From Piliocolobus tephrosceles (lineage: Eukaryota; Chordata; Mammalia; Primates; Cercopithecidae), in assembly GCF_002776525.5 (NCBI RefSeq), contig NC_045446.1:63514742-63578741 (forward strand): 64,000 nt of DNA, in the 5' to 3' direction. Position 1 is the first letter of the stretch; each line of letters begins with the position of its first letter. Positions 54,292 through 64,000 of the stretch are shown one piece after another. A program made the translations under genes and the position numbers. The notes under the pieces are model-generated. The model had not been told where the DNA came from and ran no database searches. It saw only the letters and a program-made list of their open reading frames with translations.

Positions 54292-54621
54292 GAAAATTTC
54301 ACTTTTGGGCCAGGCGCGGTGGCTCACGCCTGTAATCCCAGCCCTTTGGGAGGCCTAGGTGGGCGGATCACGACGTCAGGAGTTCAAGACCAGCCTAGCC
54401 AACATGGTGAAACCCCATCTCTACTAAAAATACAAAAATTAGCCAGGCGTGGTGGTGCATGCCTGTAATTCCAGCTACTCGGGAGGCTGAGACAGGAGAG
54501 TCGCTTGAACCTGGGAGGCGGAGGTTGCAGTGAGCCAAGATTGTGCCACTGCACTCCAGCCTGGGTGACAGAGCGAGACCCTGTCTCAAAAAAAAAAAAA
54601 AAGAAAGAAAATTTCACTTTT
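54292..54621 (+). mobile_element. Alu with perfect 15-bp target duplication
   Basis: The Alu body (54307-54606) is flanked by identical GAAAATTTCACTTTT copies at 54292-54306 and 54607-54621. The perfect duplication and CpG-rich body point to a comparatively young insertion. Confidence 0.96.
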
Positions 54622-54720
54622 ATAATAGCTAACAAACTAAAATAACCTAAGTAAATCTCTGACTGATTATTTCTTTAGGAATGAATTCTAGAAGTCAAAT
54701 CTCAAGGTTAAAGGATAGGC

Positions 54721-55016
54721 CTTTTTTTTTTTTTTTTGAAATGGAGTTTCACTCTGTCGCCAGGCTGGAGTGCAGTGGCACTGTATCAGTTCACTGCAAC
54801 CTCTGCCTCCTGGGTTCAAAAGATTCTCCTGCCTCAACTTCCCGAGTAGTTGAGACTACAGGTGTGTGCCACCACGCCCAGCTAATTTTTGTATTTTTAG
54901 TAGAGATGGGGTTTCACCATGTTGGCCAGGATCGTCTTGATCTCTCGATCTCATGATCCACCTGCCTTGGCCTCCTGAAGTGCTAGGATTATAGGTGTGA
55001 GCTATCGCGCCCGGCC
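54721..55016 (-). mobile_element. Alu
   Basis: This antisense Alu, from a T run and 'gaaatggagtttcactctgt' to 'gagctatcgcgcccggcc', lies about 100 nt from the opposed Alu at 54307. Confidence 0.93.
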
Positions 55017-55029
55017 GGGTAGGCCTATT

Positions 55030-55760
55030 TTTAAAGTTCCTCCATCCAACAATTTGAGTATCTACTTGGTGCCAGACGCTGGTTTAGGGACTTTTGTCAG
55101 TGAACAAAACAAAGATCCCTTCCCTTGTGGAGTTTATATTCTAAGAGGGTGGGAGAAGGCACCCTTGGATAAATATTAAACATAAAGTCTTCAGTGCTAT
55201 GGAAAAGAGAAAATGGGCAAAGTAAAGGAATCAGAAGTGCCAAAGTGTTGAGGGTAAGGGCACTGCAATATTAAACAGAATAATCAGAGTAAGACACATT
55301 GAGAAGGTATTATTTTTGCAAACACTTGAAGGAAATGATAGTGTTAAGCAGATAGCTGAAGGAAGAGTGTTTCAGACAAAACAGTCAGTGCAAAGGCTCT
55401 AAGGTGGACAGCATATGGGACAATGTTGGAGGAATAGCAAAAAGGCCAGTGTGGCTGGAATGGAACAAATGAGGGGGCAGTAGTAGTAGAGGAAGTCAGA
55501 GAGGTAAAGGGCTGGCCAGTTCATGTAGGACTTTACAGGCCACTGTGAGGACTTAGACTTCTATTCTGAGTGAAATGAGAAGACCTCATAGGGTTTTCAG
55601 CAGTAACATGCTTTGACTTATGTTTGAAAAGGGTCACTCTGATTGATGTGCTGAAAACAGACTATAACGGGGTAGAGAAGCATAGCAATCAGCTGAGAGC
55701 CTACTGCAAGCTCCTAGCAATAGATGTTGGGACACAGACGAGAGAAATAGCGGAGGTGAA
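55030..55760 (+). repeat. Ancient interspersed repeat (family A, copy 1)
   Basis: The block has recurrent mammalian phrases: 'tggtgccagacgctggttta', 'cccttgtggagtttatattc', 'agtgcaaaggctctaaggtg', 'ggactttacaggccactgtg', 'catagggttttcagcagtaa' and 'aagggtcactctgattgatg'. I recognise the type as an old LINE-like repeat but not its exact family. A second copy lies at 59380-59960. Confidence 0.5.
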
Positions 55761-56397
55761 GAGATATGACATGCTAAGAGCCTTCACATACTTTGCCATA
55801 CTGTTTTCTAGAAAGACCATCAATTTGTACTTGTTCTAACAGTGTATAAGTGCCTGTCTCACTGCTTCCTGCAGTTGTTAGATGCTCACTGGTATTTTGT
55901 CTGACAATGAAAAGCTGGTTTTAAAAGTCAAAGATTAAATCCCTAAATCCCTAAAAGCTTCTTTGGGATTTGTAAATATTGGAGCTTTAATAATGTATCT
56001 TTGTTAATATGCCTTTCCCTAAATCCTTTCCAATTCCAAAGAAAATTCACCTCTTTACCCCCTAACCATTTTCTGATTTTAGAACTGAAGTAGCTAACTT
56101 GTCAATTAATTAGCAATCTGGAGGCGTGCTACCTCTAGAAGAAAGTCAGGGGTCTAATCTGGGAAGCGAAGTGATCCAGTCTCATAGCCAAAATCTGTAT
56201 TCAGCTTCATGTGAGAAATTGTGCAGCCACAGGTAATCACACTCCTGTTTTGTCATTTCAGATGCCTTTCACTTTAGGGGCAATTATAGGATGTTCCTTC
56301 AATGTTTCCAAGTAGAATTATTTTTAATTCACTTGAACTTGGCAGATATTATATAAGGCAGCATTACAGAGAGCTTTATTTGGTCCTCCCTCCCTCT

Positions 56398-56476
56398 CTT
56401 TTCTTCCTTTCTTACTTCTTTTCTTACCTTCCTTCCTTACCTTCTTACCTTACTTACTTCTTTATTTATTTATTAA
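56398..56476 (+). repeat. Pyrimidine-rich (CTTT/CTTA)n simple repeat
   Basis: About 80 nt of CTTC, TTAC and TTTA units. On the transcribed (-) strand it is a purine-rich tract. Confidence 0.88.
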
Positions 56477-56536
56477 TTACAGGGTCTCAAGCGTTGCCTG
56501 AGTCCAGGAGTTTTATAACTGTTAATACATTAAGTC

Positions 56537-56613
56537 TGATCAGGCATGGTGGCTCACACCTGTAATCTCAGCACTCTGGGAGGCTGAAGTGGGAGGATCG
56601 CTTGAGCTCAGGA
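56537..56613 (+). mobile_element. Truncated Alu (left-arm fragment)
   Basis: Only 'gatcaggcatggtggctcac' to 'ggatcgcttgagctcaggat' remains. The copy is 3'-truncated. Confidence 0.85.
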
Positions 56614-56794
56614 TCTCTACAGTCTTATGACACATGACTGTCATTGAGACATACCATGTATATTTCACTCATTGCTCATACAAAAGATATTTTCACACTT
56701 GCTTTTCATTTGAGCCTCAGGTCAATCCTAATGTGATTTCTCCCATTTTATAGCTAATCAAACAGAGGTTGAGAGGTGAAGTAACCTTCTGGTT

Positions 56795-57128
56795 AAGATT
56801 ATTCAGAAAGTTGGCTGGGCGCGGTGGCTCACGCCTGTAATCCCAGCACTTTGGGAGGCCGAGACGGGCGGATCACAAGGTCAGGAGATCGAGACCATCC
56901 CGGCTAATACAGTGAAACCCCGTCTCTACTAAAAATGCAAAAAATTAGCCAGGCGTGGCGGTGGGCGCCTGTAGTCCCAGCTACTTGGGAGGCTGAGGCA
57001 GGAGAATGACGTGAACCCGGGAGGCGGAGCCTGCAGTGAGCCGAGATCGGGCCACTGCACTCCAGCCTGGGCGACTGAGCAAGACTCTGTCTCAACAACA
57101 ACAACAACAAAAAGATTATTCAGCAAGT
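56795..57128 (+). mobile_element. Alu with 17-bp target duplication
   Basis: The Alu (56812-57111) is flanked by AAGATTATTCAGAAAGT (56795-56811) and AAGATTATTCAGCAAGT (57112-57128), with one mismatch. Its tail is (CAA)n rather than pure A. CpG-rich sites look AluY-like. Confidence 0.95.
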
Positions 57129-58273
57129 CAGTGGTCATACTGGGAAGGGAATCCCAAAAGCAATGCCTTTTCCACACCTACCAAATAATTATCACTTTGT
57201 CCTTAGAAACAAACCTGCCCCTTTTGTATTTGTATTTTTTGAAGGTCAAGAGTGAAGAGAATAAATGGACACAAGTTAGCCTTTCTCCTTTGTATCCTAA
57301 AGGCTGCAGTAGTGATCAGGTATTCTGGGATTTTGATGTGTACATTTTAATTGCTTTACAGATGTCAATACAATCTAATCCTCTTTTCTTGTTGGTACTA
57401 GGATCAGGACTAAAGAAATGTAAAGCTATTTTTTGATTAATATGGAAATTAGAAATTACTTTCAACAGAAATCAGGGGACTATTTCTGAAAATACTTTAC
57501 CTTTAGGAGCTAAAAATAGCAGAGTATCAAAAGGCTAGAGGAAGACAAACTCCCTGGCTCAAAAAGACAAAGAGGCTTACTTCTTTGTGAGTAGGAGAAT
57601 ACTTAGGCAATGAAGACATTTTCAGTTTGAAGCTCACAATTAAAAAGAAAACTGCCCCGCAAATGACCCCCTAGAGTGATCAAAACCAAAACAAGACCAA
57701 AAAAATCTTTATTCTCTCAAGATAATAAAGAAGAGCGCAAGAGGAAGGATGTAATTTTGAATCTGTATTATGTTCTGGCCACTATGCTAGGCACTTCTTT
57801 ATCTGACACAAAATATATTACTAGTTCCATTTTAGAGACGAGGATATTAAGACTTCTCTTATAGAGCTAATAAGTAGAGAGTAGAGACAGAAACCAGACC
57901 TGCTGAGTGAGACAATATCCATTCCTACCAACCTCCCTGCCTCTCCTCAAAATGAGTCTACTTAGAGAAGATCTCTGGATTTGCCTTACATTTACTTTGC
58001 CAAGATTCTTTTACTTCATCTTCAAAACCAAGGAAAACAGGAAATTACTCTAGAGAGTCAATTTGGTCAAAGATGGCTGCGTTAAAAATAAATAAATAAA
58101 ACAACAACTACTGTTTCCACTCAGTGGAAAGGTCATGGTCATGTTATTGAAAAGTATCACAGGCACTGAATTATAGAGTTGGAAGAGGTATTAGAGGTGA
58201 TTGAGGCCAATTTGTCACTCAGCACAGGAATACCCTTTATAGTGGCACACATGACTGGCAGCATAGCCTCTGC

Positions 58274-58761
58274 CAGCATACTCTTCTTTTTTTTTCCCGA
58301 GACGGAGTCTTGCTCTGTCGCCAGGCTGGAGTGCAGTGGTGCAATCTCGGCTCTGTCGCCAGGCTGGAGTGCAGTGGTGAAATCTTGGCTCACTGCAACC
58401 TCCGCCTCCTGGATTCAAGCAATTCTCCTGCCTCTGCCTCCCAAGCAGCTGGGATTACAGGCACATGCCACCACACCTGGCTAGTTTTTGTATTCTTAGT
58501 AGAGATGGGGTTTCATCATGTTGGCCAAGCTGGTCTCAAACTCTTGACCTCGTGATCCACCCACTTCGGCCTCCCAAAGTGCTGGAATTACAGGTGTGAG
58601 CCACCACGCCAGGCCACTCTTTTATTTATTTATTTATTTTTGAGACAGTCTCGCTCTGTCACCCAATCTAGAGTATAGTGGTGTGATCTCGACTCACTGC
58701 AACCTCCGCCTCCTCAGTTCAAGCAATTCTTCTGCCTCAGCCTCCCGCAGCATACTCTTCT
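58274..58761 (-). mobile_element. Nested Alu pair within one 14-bp target duplication
   Basis: CAGCATACTCTTCT occurs at 58274-58287 and at 58748-58761. Between the copies are a full antisense Alu (58288-58615) and a 5'-truncated antisense Alu (58616-58747). The outer duplication fits the truncated copy having inserted first, with the full copy landing later in its tail. Confidence 0.88.
58313..58388 (-). repeat. 38-bp tandem duplication inside an Alu
   Basis: The Alu segment 'ctctgtcgccaggctggagt' onward is present twice in a row (58313-58350 and 58351-58388) with two mismatches. It is absent from the Alu consensus. Confidence 0.93.
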
Positions 58762-58892
58762 AATGATGGTACACTCAGAACCTCTTCAGTGAGTCAAAGC
58801 ACAGACTAGAGAGCTCTGAAATTAGAAAATTCTTCACTCTGAGCTAAAAATCTGACTTATTAGGTATCTTACCCTGAACACTTTTTCAGTCA

Positions 58893-58979
58893 CTGGAGTG
58901 CAGAGGCTGAGGCAGGAGAATTGTTTGAACCCAGGAGGCAGAGGTTGCAGTGAGTTGAGATCACACCACTGCACTCCAG
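58893..58979 (+). mobile_element. Alu fragment
   Basis: This is an isolated right-arm piece, 'gaggctgaggcaggagaatt' to 'caccactgcactccag', with no head or tail. Confidence 0.85.
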
Positions 58980-59316
58980 TTCCTGGTCCTAGTTTTCCCC
59001 TCACAGAACATGTCTGTTTCCTCTCCTCCAGGACAATCTGCTAGAGATATGAAGATATCCATGATTCCTCCTGAATTTTCTTGTGTCCAAATCCAACAGA
59101 CCCAATTCCTTCAATCTTCCCTCATCCTGATTGCTCACCAGTGATCAGACTTCAATTTACAAATCCCCTTCCCTTAAAACAATTCAATTATTCTTCTTGC
59201 CTTGTTCCTTCTTCTGCTGATAGTTTTTCCCCAATTAAAAAAAGATAATTGAACTGACATAACAAGACTCTGGTGATTGTGGTCAGTGAAGGCCTAAAGT
59301 GACTGCATCTAGATTT

Positions 59317-59341
59317 CATCATCATCATCATCATCATCATA
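59317..59341 (+). repeat. (ATC)n microsatellite
   Basis: Eight CAT/ATC units form a short perfect trinucleotide run. Confidence 0.92.
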
Positions 59342-59379
59342 GCATCTGGCAAATACTCTGTGGCAAGCAGGGTGCTAGG

Positions 59380-59960
59380 TTCTTTACAGAGGCACTTACA
59401 GTCTAATGGGGAAATAATATAATTATTTAAATTAATCTACAGGTGTAATATATGTAAGATATATTCAGAGAATGCTGAAGGTGTTATCAGAATGCTGAGG
59501 AGGAAATGAAGAACATGTTTAGAATAGTTGGGAAAGGCTTCTGAGAGAAATAAACATTTTAGTTGGCTTTGAACAATGAATGGGAGGAGTTTGTCAAGGT
59601 GTGGAGAGGGCAGGGACAAAGAAATATATACTGATTCCATGCATGAAGGTATGAAAGTGCATATCACATTAGGGAAACGGCAAATAGTTCAGTACAGTTG
59701 AATTTACTGCATGTGGGGAAAAGTGGCAGGAAATAAAGATAAAAAGGTAGACTAGGGGACAGGCTGTGAAGGGATTTGAATGCTAGGCTAAGGGATGTAT
59801 TAATTTAAAAAAAAAATAGGAAAACATTGGAGGGTTTTAAACTGGGGGTTTCTTGTGTGTGTTTTACAAAAACTACTCCAGCAGCAGCATGAAAAGTTCA
59901 GAGTAGTTAAGATCAGAGAAGGAGGAACATGATAGTAAGTCACTACAGTAGCCCAAAGGA
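59380..59960 (+). repeat. Ancient interspersed repeat (family A, copy 2)
   Basis: It shares the plan of the block at 55030-55760: 'cacttacagtctaatgggga', 'ttggctttgaacaatgaatg', 'gggatttgaatgctaggcta', 'acattggagggttttaaact' and 'aaaactactccagcagc'. It is in the same orientation. Confidence 0.5.
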
Positions 59961-61084
59961 AAAGTTACAACACTAGCAATAGAATGAAGACAGGGGGGAC
60001 TACAAAGATGTTTAGGAGGCATAGCCTACAAAATTTGATCCTGAGCACAAAACCCCATTTTAGTCCTGTGGGCTAAAAAGCTACAAAGAAAGATGGGAAA
60101 CGTTCTAACTGCAGGGTTTGCAAGTACTATCCCCCCACCCCACCCCCGCTTCTTTTCTTTGATAGGCAGAAGGAAATAAAATAAATAGACCCTCGAATCT
60201 GTTAGTTCCAGAAAAATGCATGAATCTGAATTTCTCTTACTAGCTGGGAGGCTTGGCTGCTGAGAGTGCTATACTGGTGAAAATGTAGGTCAGCCCAAGC
60301 AGGCAGCAGTTCTGTAGTGCTGGCTCTGAACCTGCCCACCAGACCTGAATCTAAGATAGCCTGTATATTAGATTCAAGGCCCAGCCACCCAGACTTCCAT
60401 TGGCGAGCTGCAGGGAATTGTAAAGGGTGTGAACTATAATAAATGAGGCACTGTTCTCATCTAGGGCAAGGCAGCTCCTCTTGAGGTAACAAGACAGGAG
60501 GAAATATCCAGTAATCAATTGTGCTCTGAGTTGTACTGCATCTTCGGAGAAAGCATACCTATCCAGGTTAAAGGCCAGCAACCTCTGGGTCATTCACCTA
60601 GGCTGAGCCGTAGCACAGAAAGGCTGCTAAAACCAGATCAGCCTTAACTTCCTATGTCATTAGTGTACAAACAATATCAACAACAAAAAAAGATAAGAAA
60701 ATAAGTTGCTTAGACGTTAGTAATACAATTGCTCCTAGGTAAATATATAAGGCCAAGTGTGTGCTGCTGCCTCAGGACAAATTTTTTTTTTATTATTTTT
60801 AACAAATCTAAAAATATCTCTGCAGTTCCCTATCTGCCAGTAAAGGAGAGATTTTAATGTGAAGCAGATGGCTTATTCTCTCAATCCCCATTCCAGGAGT
60901 GTGCTGTTGCTTCTTTTTTCTCCTACATTTATAAGGCACTTCGGAGGTACTCAACACTTTAGAGGTTGTTTGGTGTCTCTGACCTCTGTGCGTTTATCTT
61001 CTAAAACAGATCAAGGAGCAAGGTGAAATTTTGTGAATGGATAATCTGGTCCATGAATACCTTTGTCTCTCAGGTCAATTCACT

Positions 61085-61376
61085 CTTTTTTTTTTGAGTC
61101 GGAGTTTTACTCTTGTCTCCCAGGCTGGAGTACAATGGTATGATCTCCGCTCACTGCAACCTCTGCCTCCCAGGTTCAAGTGATTCTCCTGCCTCCGCCT
61201 CCTGAGTAGCTGGGATTACAGGCACCTGCTACTGCGCCCAGCTAATCTTTGTATTTTTAGTAGAGACGGGGTTTCACCATGTTGGCCAGGCTGGTCTTGA
61301 ACTCCTGGCCTCAAGTGATCTGCCTGCCTCGACCTCCCAAAGTGCTGGGATTACAAGTGTGAGCCACTGCACCTGG
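61085..61376 (-). mobile_element. Alu
   Basis: This antisense Alu runs from 'ttttttttgagtcggagttt' to 'gagccactgcacctgg'. Confidence 0.92.
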
Positions 61377-61562
61377 TACACTCTTTTATTCTGTTCCATT
61401 TAAAGACATTTACTAAAGGGAAAAATCTTGCTCAGATTCAATGTAATGTATTGGAACACTTGTTTTCCATATAAAACAATAAAATTAGACACCCCCAACC
61501 CCACACCTCACACTTCTCCAACTCTAGAAAGACAAAAGACTTAAATATAAAATAAAACAGCC

Positions 61563-61863
61563 TGGTCATGGTGGCTCACTCCTGAAATCCCAATGCTTTG
61601 GGAGGCTGAGGAAGGAGGATTGCTTGAGCACAAGAGTTTGAGACTTGCCTGGGCAATGTAGCGAGATCCTGGCTCTACAAAAAGTGGTGGCATGTGCCCA
61701 CAGTCCCAGCTACAAGGGAGGCTGAGGTGGGAGGATCACTTGAGCCCAGGAGATAGGGGCTGCAGTGAGCCGTGACTGCACCACTGTACTCCAGCCTAGG
61801 TGACAAAGTGATACCTTGTCTCAAAAAAAGAAAAAGTGAAAAAAAAAAAAAAAAGAAAAAGAA
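61563..61863 (+). mobile_element. Alu with linker deletion
   Basis: It starts 'cctggtcatggtggctcact'. The central region jumps from 'tggctctacaaaaagtggtg' into the right arm. The tail is A-rich and interrupted. Confidence 0.88.
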
Positions 61864-62262
61864 ATAGGAGAATATCAGAGTCCCAGAGAATATCAGTATA
61901 ACCTTGGGACTACAAAGTGTTTCTTAGATGATACCAAAAGGAAGAACCACAAAAGGGTGAAAAATTTAATTGAAACATAAAGTTCTATATGTCAAAAGAT
62001 GCCATAAACAAAGTTAAAAGGCAAGCACAGAGAAATAAAAGACATTTGTAACGTATGTTAACACTGGACTAGAGGCCAGATTAAAAAACTCATATTAATC
62101 AAGAAGAAATGAAAATAAGCCAACAGAACCTAATCAGGCAACAATTCACAAAAGAAACCAGACAGCTGACTGGGAAGCAACAGAAAAATGTTCAACCACA
62201 ACAGTAATCAGCAAATGCACATAAAAGGAATATTATATGATTTCATACCTATCAGATGGGCT
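61864..62262 (+). mobile_element. L1-like fragment (sense)
   Basis: Phrases such as 'cagaaaaatgttcaaccaca' and 'atcagcaaatgcacataaaa', with 'tttcatacctatcagatggg', match the ORF2 3' region of old L1 in + orientation. It is cut by the Alu at 62263. Confidence 0.6.
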
Positions 62263-62565
62263 TTTTTTTTTTTTTTTTTGAGACGGAGTCTTGCTCTGTT
62301 GCCAGGCTGGAGTGCAATGGCGCTATCTCAGCTCACTGCAACCTCCACCTTCCGGGTTCAAGCAATTCCCCTGCCTCAGCCTCCCAAGTAGCTTACAGGG
62401 GTACAGGCACATGCCTACACCACTTGGCTAATTTTTTCTATTTTAGTAGAGAAGGGGTTTCACCACGTTGGCCAAGATGGTCTCGATCTCCTGACCTCGT
62501 GATCCACCCACCTCAGCCTCCCAAAGTGCTGGGATTAGAGGCGTGAGCCACCATATGCCTGGCCT
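62263..62565 (-). mobile_element. Alu
   Basis: This antisense Alu goes from a T run and 'gagacggagtcttgctctgt' to 'gagccaccatatgcctggcc', with a small insertion in the head region. Confidence 0.92.
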
Positions 62566-62576
62566 AGACAGGCAAA

Positions 62577-63980
62577 AATGTTTAAGTGTGACAATATCAG
62601 GTGTTGGATAGGACCCGAAACAATGCTCATATTTTGTTCGGGGTTTCTACATTTGTATTCAAATGGGATACTGGTCTATCCACAGTTTTCTTGTGATGTC
62701 TTTGTCTGGTTTTGGTATCAAGGTAATACTGGCCTCACAGAACGAGTTAGAAAGTGTTCCTTTATCTTCTATTTTTTCAAATAGTTTGTGCAGGATTGGT
62801 GTTAGTTCTTATTCAAATATTTGGTAGAACTCACCAAAGACGCCATCTGGCTTTTCTTTGCAGAAAGTTTTTTGATTACTAAATCTCTCTCTGTTATAGG
62901 TCTGGTCAGATTTTCTATTTCTTCATAAGTCGGTGTTGGCAGTTTGTGTCTTTCTAGGAATTTGTCTATTTCACCTAGGTGTCTAATTTGTTAGCATACA
63001 ATTGTTCACGGTCTTACCTCATATTCCTTTTTATTTCTATAAAAGTCAGTAGTAATGTCCTCTGTATCATTCTTGATTTTAGTAATTGGAGACTTCCCTC
63101 TTTTGTTCTTCATAAGCCTAGCTAGAGCTAAAAGGGTTCGTTGATTTTGCTGGTCTTCTAAAATAACCAACTTTTGGTTTATTGATTTTCTCTATTGTTT
63201 TTCTCCATTTTATTTCATTGATTTCTTTATCATGTCCTCTCCTCTATTTGATTTAGGCTTCATTTGCTCTTTTTCCCCGCAGTGTGTTAAAATGAAAGAT
63301 TCAGTTATTGAGTTGAGGTCTTTTTTTTTTTTTTTGAGATGGAGTCTCGCTCTGTCACCCAGGCTGGAGTGCAGTGGCGCAATCTCGGCTCTCTCAGCCT
63401 CCCGAGTAGCTGGGACTACAGGTGCCTGCCACCATGCCCGGCTAAATTTTTGTATTTTTTAGTAGAGACGGGGTTTCACTGTGTTAGCCAGGATGGTCTC
63501 GATCTCCTGACCTTGTGATCCGCCCACCTCAGCCTCCCAAAGTGTTGGGATTACAGGCGTGAGCCACCGCGCCCGGCCTCTTCTTTTTTAATGTAGGCAA
63601 TTACAGCTATAAATTTCCCATACATTTTGGTATGTTATGTTTCATTCATCTCAAAGAATTTTCTCATTTTCCTTGTGATTTCTTTTTTGACCCATTGGTT
63701 ATTTAGGAATGTGTCATTTAATTTTCACGTAATTGTGAATTTCTCAAATGTCTTTCTGTTACTGATTTCTAAATTTTTTCCACTGCAGTCAGAGAACATA
63801 CTTTGGTATGAGTTCAATCCTTTATATGTACTGAGAGTTGTTTTATGGCCTAGCACACTGTCTATCCTGAAGATTGTTGCACGTATTCCTGAGAATTATA
63901 TTCTTCTGTTACTGGAGTGCCCTCTAGGTGACTGTTGGGTATACTTGGTGTATAGTGTTGTTCAAGGCTTCTGTTTCTTT
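62577..63980 (-). mobile_element. L1 LINE (antisense), interrupted by an Alu
   Basis: On + the text is reverse-complement L1 ORF2: 'ttttggtatcaaggtaatac', 'tggcctcacagaacgagtta', 'tcagattttctatttcttca' and, after the Alu, 'gttactggagtgccctctag'. It is diverged and has no intact frame. Confidence 0.85.
63320..63579 (-). mobile_element. Alu with internal deletion, inside L1
   Basis: This antisense copy lacks about 40 bp: 'gcaatctcggctctctcagc' joins two normally distant parts. It ends 'gagccaccgcgcccggcc'. Confidence 0.92.
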
Positions 63981-63986
63981 TCTTTT

Positions 63987-64000
63987 TTTTTTTTTGAGAC
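63987..64000 (-). mobile_element. Alu start, cut by window end
   Basis: A T run followed by 'gagac' at the last bases marks the tail end of another antisense Alu. Confidence 0.8.

Larger units (their letters stand above)
51317..64000 (-). other. FAM168A: FAM168A intron upstream of residue 24 (open at window end)
   Basis: No exon encoding the N-terminal MNPVYSPVQPG-type segment could be found on - in this stretch, so it is treated as intron. It is packed with Alus in both orientations, L1 antisense blocks, old repeats and microsatellites. About 57.1-58.27, 59.0-59.38 and 60.0-61.08 kb show no recognised gene. Confidence 0.8.

Noticed and set aside
58313..58388. Repeated 38-bp units considered as a CRISPR-like array
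   Set aside because: Only two units, no spacers, inside an Alu in a primate genome.
62188..62546. Short frames reading 'LECSGAISAHCN'-type peptides, here and at many other sites
   Set aside because: These are the usual antisense Alu translations and not genes.
51317..64000. Search for the FAM168A N-terminal coding exon (MNPVYSPVQPG...)
   Set aside because: No - strand match with a donor in the needed phase was found. The gene is very long in human, so the exon is probably outside the window.

Overview
This window is nuclear DNA from a catarrhine primate. The evidence is dense Alu, L1, MIR and L2 repeats, GT-AG introns, and two vertebrate genes placed tail to tail. The left gene is RELT (TNF receptor superfamily member 19L) on the + strand. 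The right gene is the 3' part of FAM168A (TCRP1/KIAA0280) on the - strand. This is the arrangement known from human 11q13.4. The assembled RELT protein has the human length of 430 residues but differs from the human protein, as I remember it, at roughly a dozen positions. I therefore think the source is a non-human primate, perhaps an Old World monkey; this species call is inference.

Positions 1-9785 look like the 3' part of RELT intron 1, with many MIR/L2 relics and few Alus. Ten coding exons follow at 9811-16171, then a 3'UTR ending near 17325. All RELT junctions were assembled by hand; they keep frame and sum to 1293 nt. The product is a single-pass membrane receptor with a signal peptide, one cysteine-rich TNFR-like ectodomain, one transmembrane helix near residues 163-184, and a cytoplasmic tail carrying the RFRV kinase-docking motif, which is split by intron 9.

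Positions 17330-21840 are an intergenic spacer between the two convergent 3' ends. It holds old DNA-element relics, an Alu-interrupted repeat and a MIR.

Positions 21840-51316 hold the last seven recognisable exons of FAM168A, read right to left. They are an 81-nt exon, a 27-nt microexon, a 126-nt cassette exon, two coding exons (143 and 175 nt), a final coding exon with the stop only 18 nt before its donor, and a separate 3'UTR exon of about 5.8 kb that contains no Alu. With all of them included, the exons encode residues 24-244 of the 244-residue protein. The 27- and 126-nt exons have matching phase-1 ends, so each can be skipped without a frameshift. The exon(s) for residues 1-24 were not found, so 51317-64000 is intron.

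The FAM168A introns are repeat-rich. They contain many Alus in both orientations, antisense L1 blocks, a MaLR-type solo LTR with a 5-bp target duplication, a MER5A-type element, MIR and L2 copies and microsatellites. I found no non-coding RNA gene, CRISPR array, bacterial element or convincing unknown protein gene. The most interesting signals are in FAM168A RNA processing: the microexon, paired symmetric cassettes, a 3'UTR intron with a duplicated branch-point module, a strong RNA G-quadruplex candidate, and inverted Alus around the cassettes.
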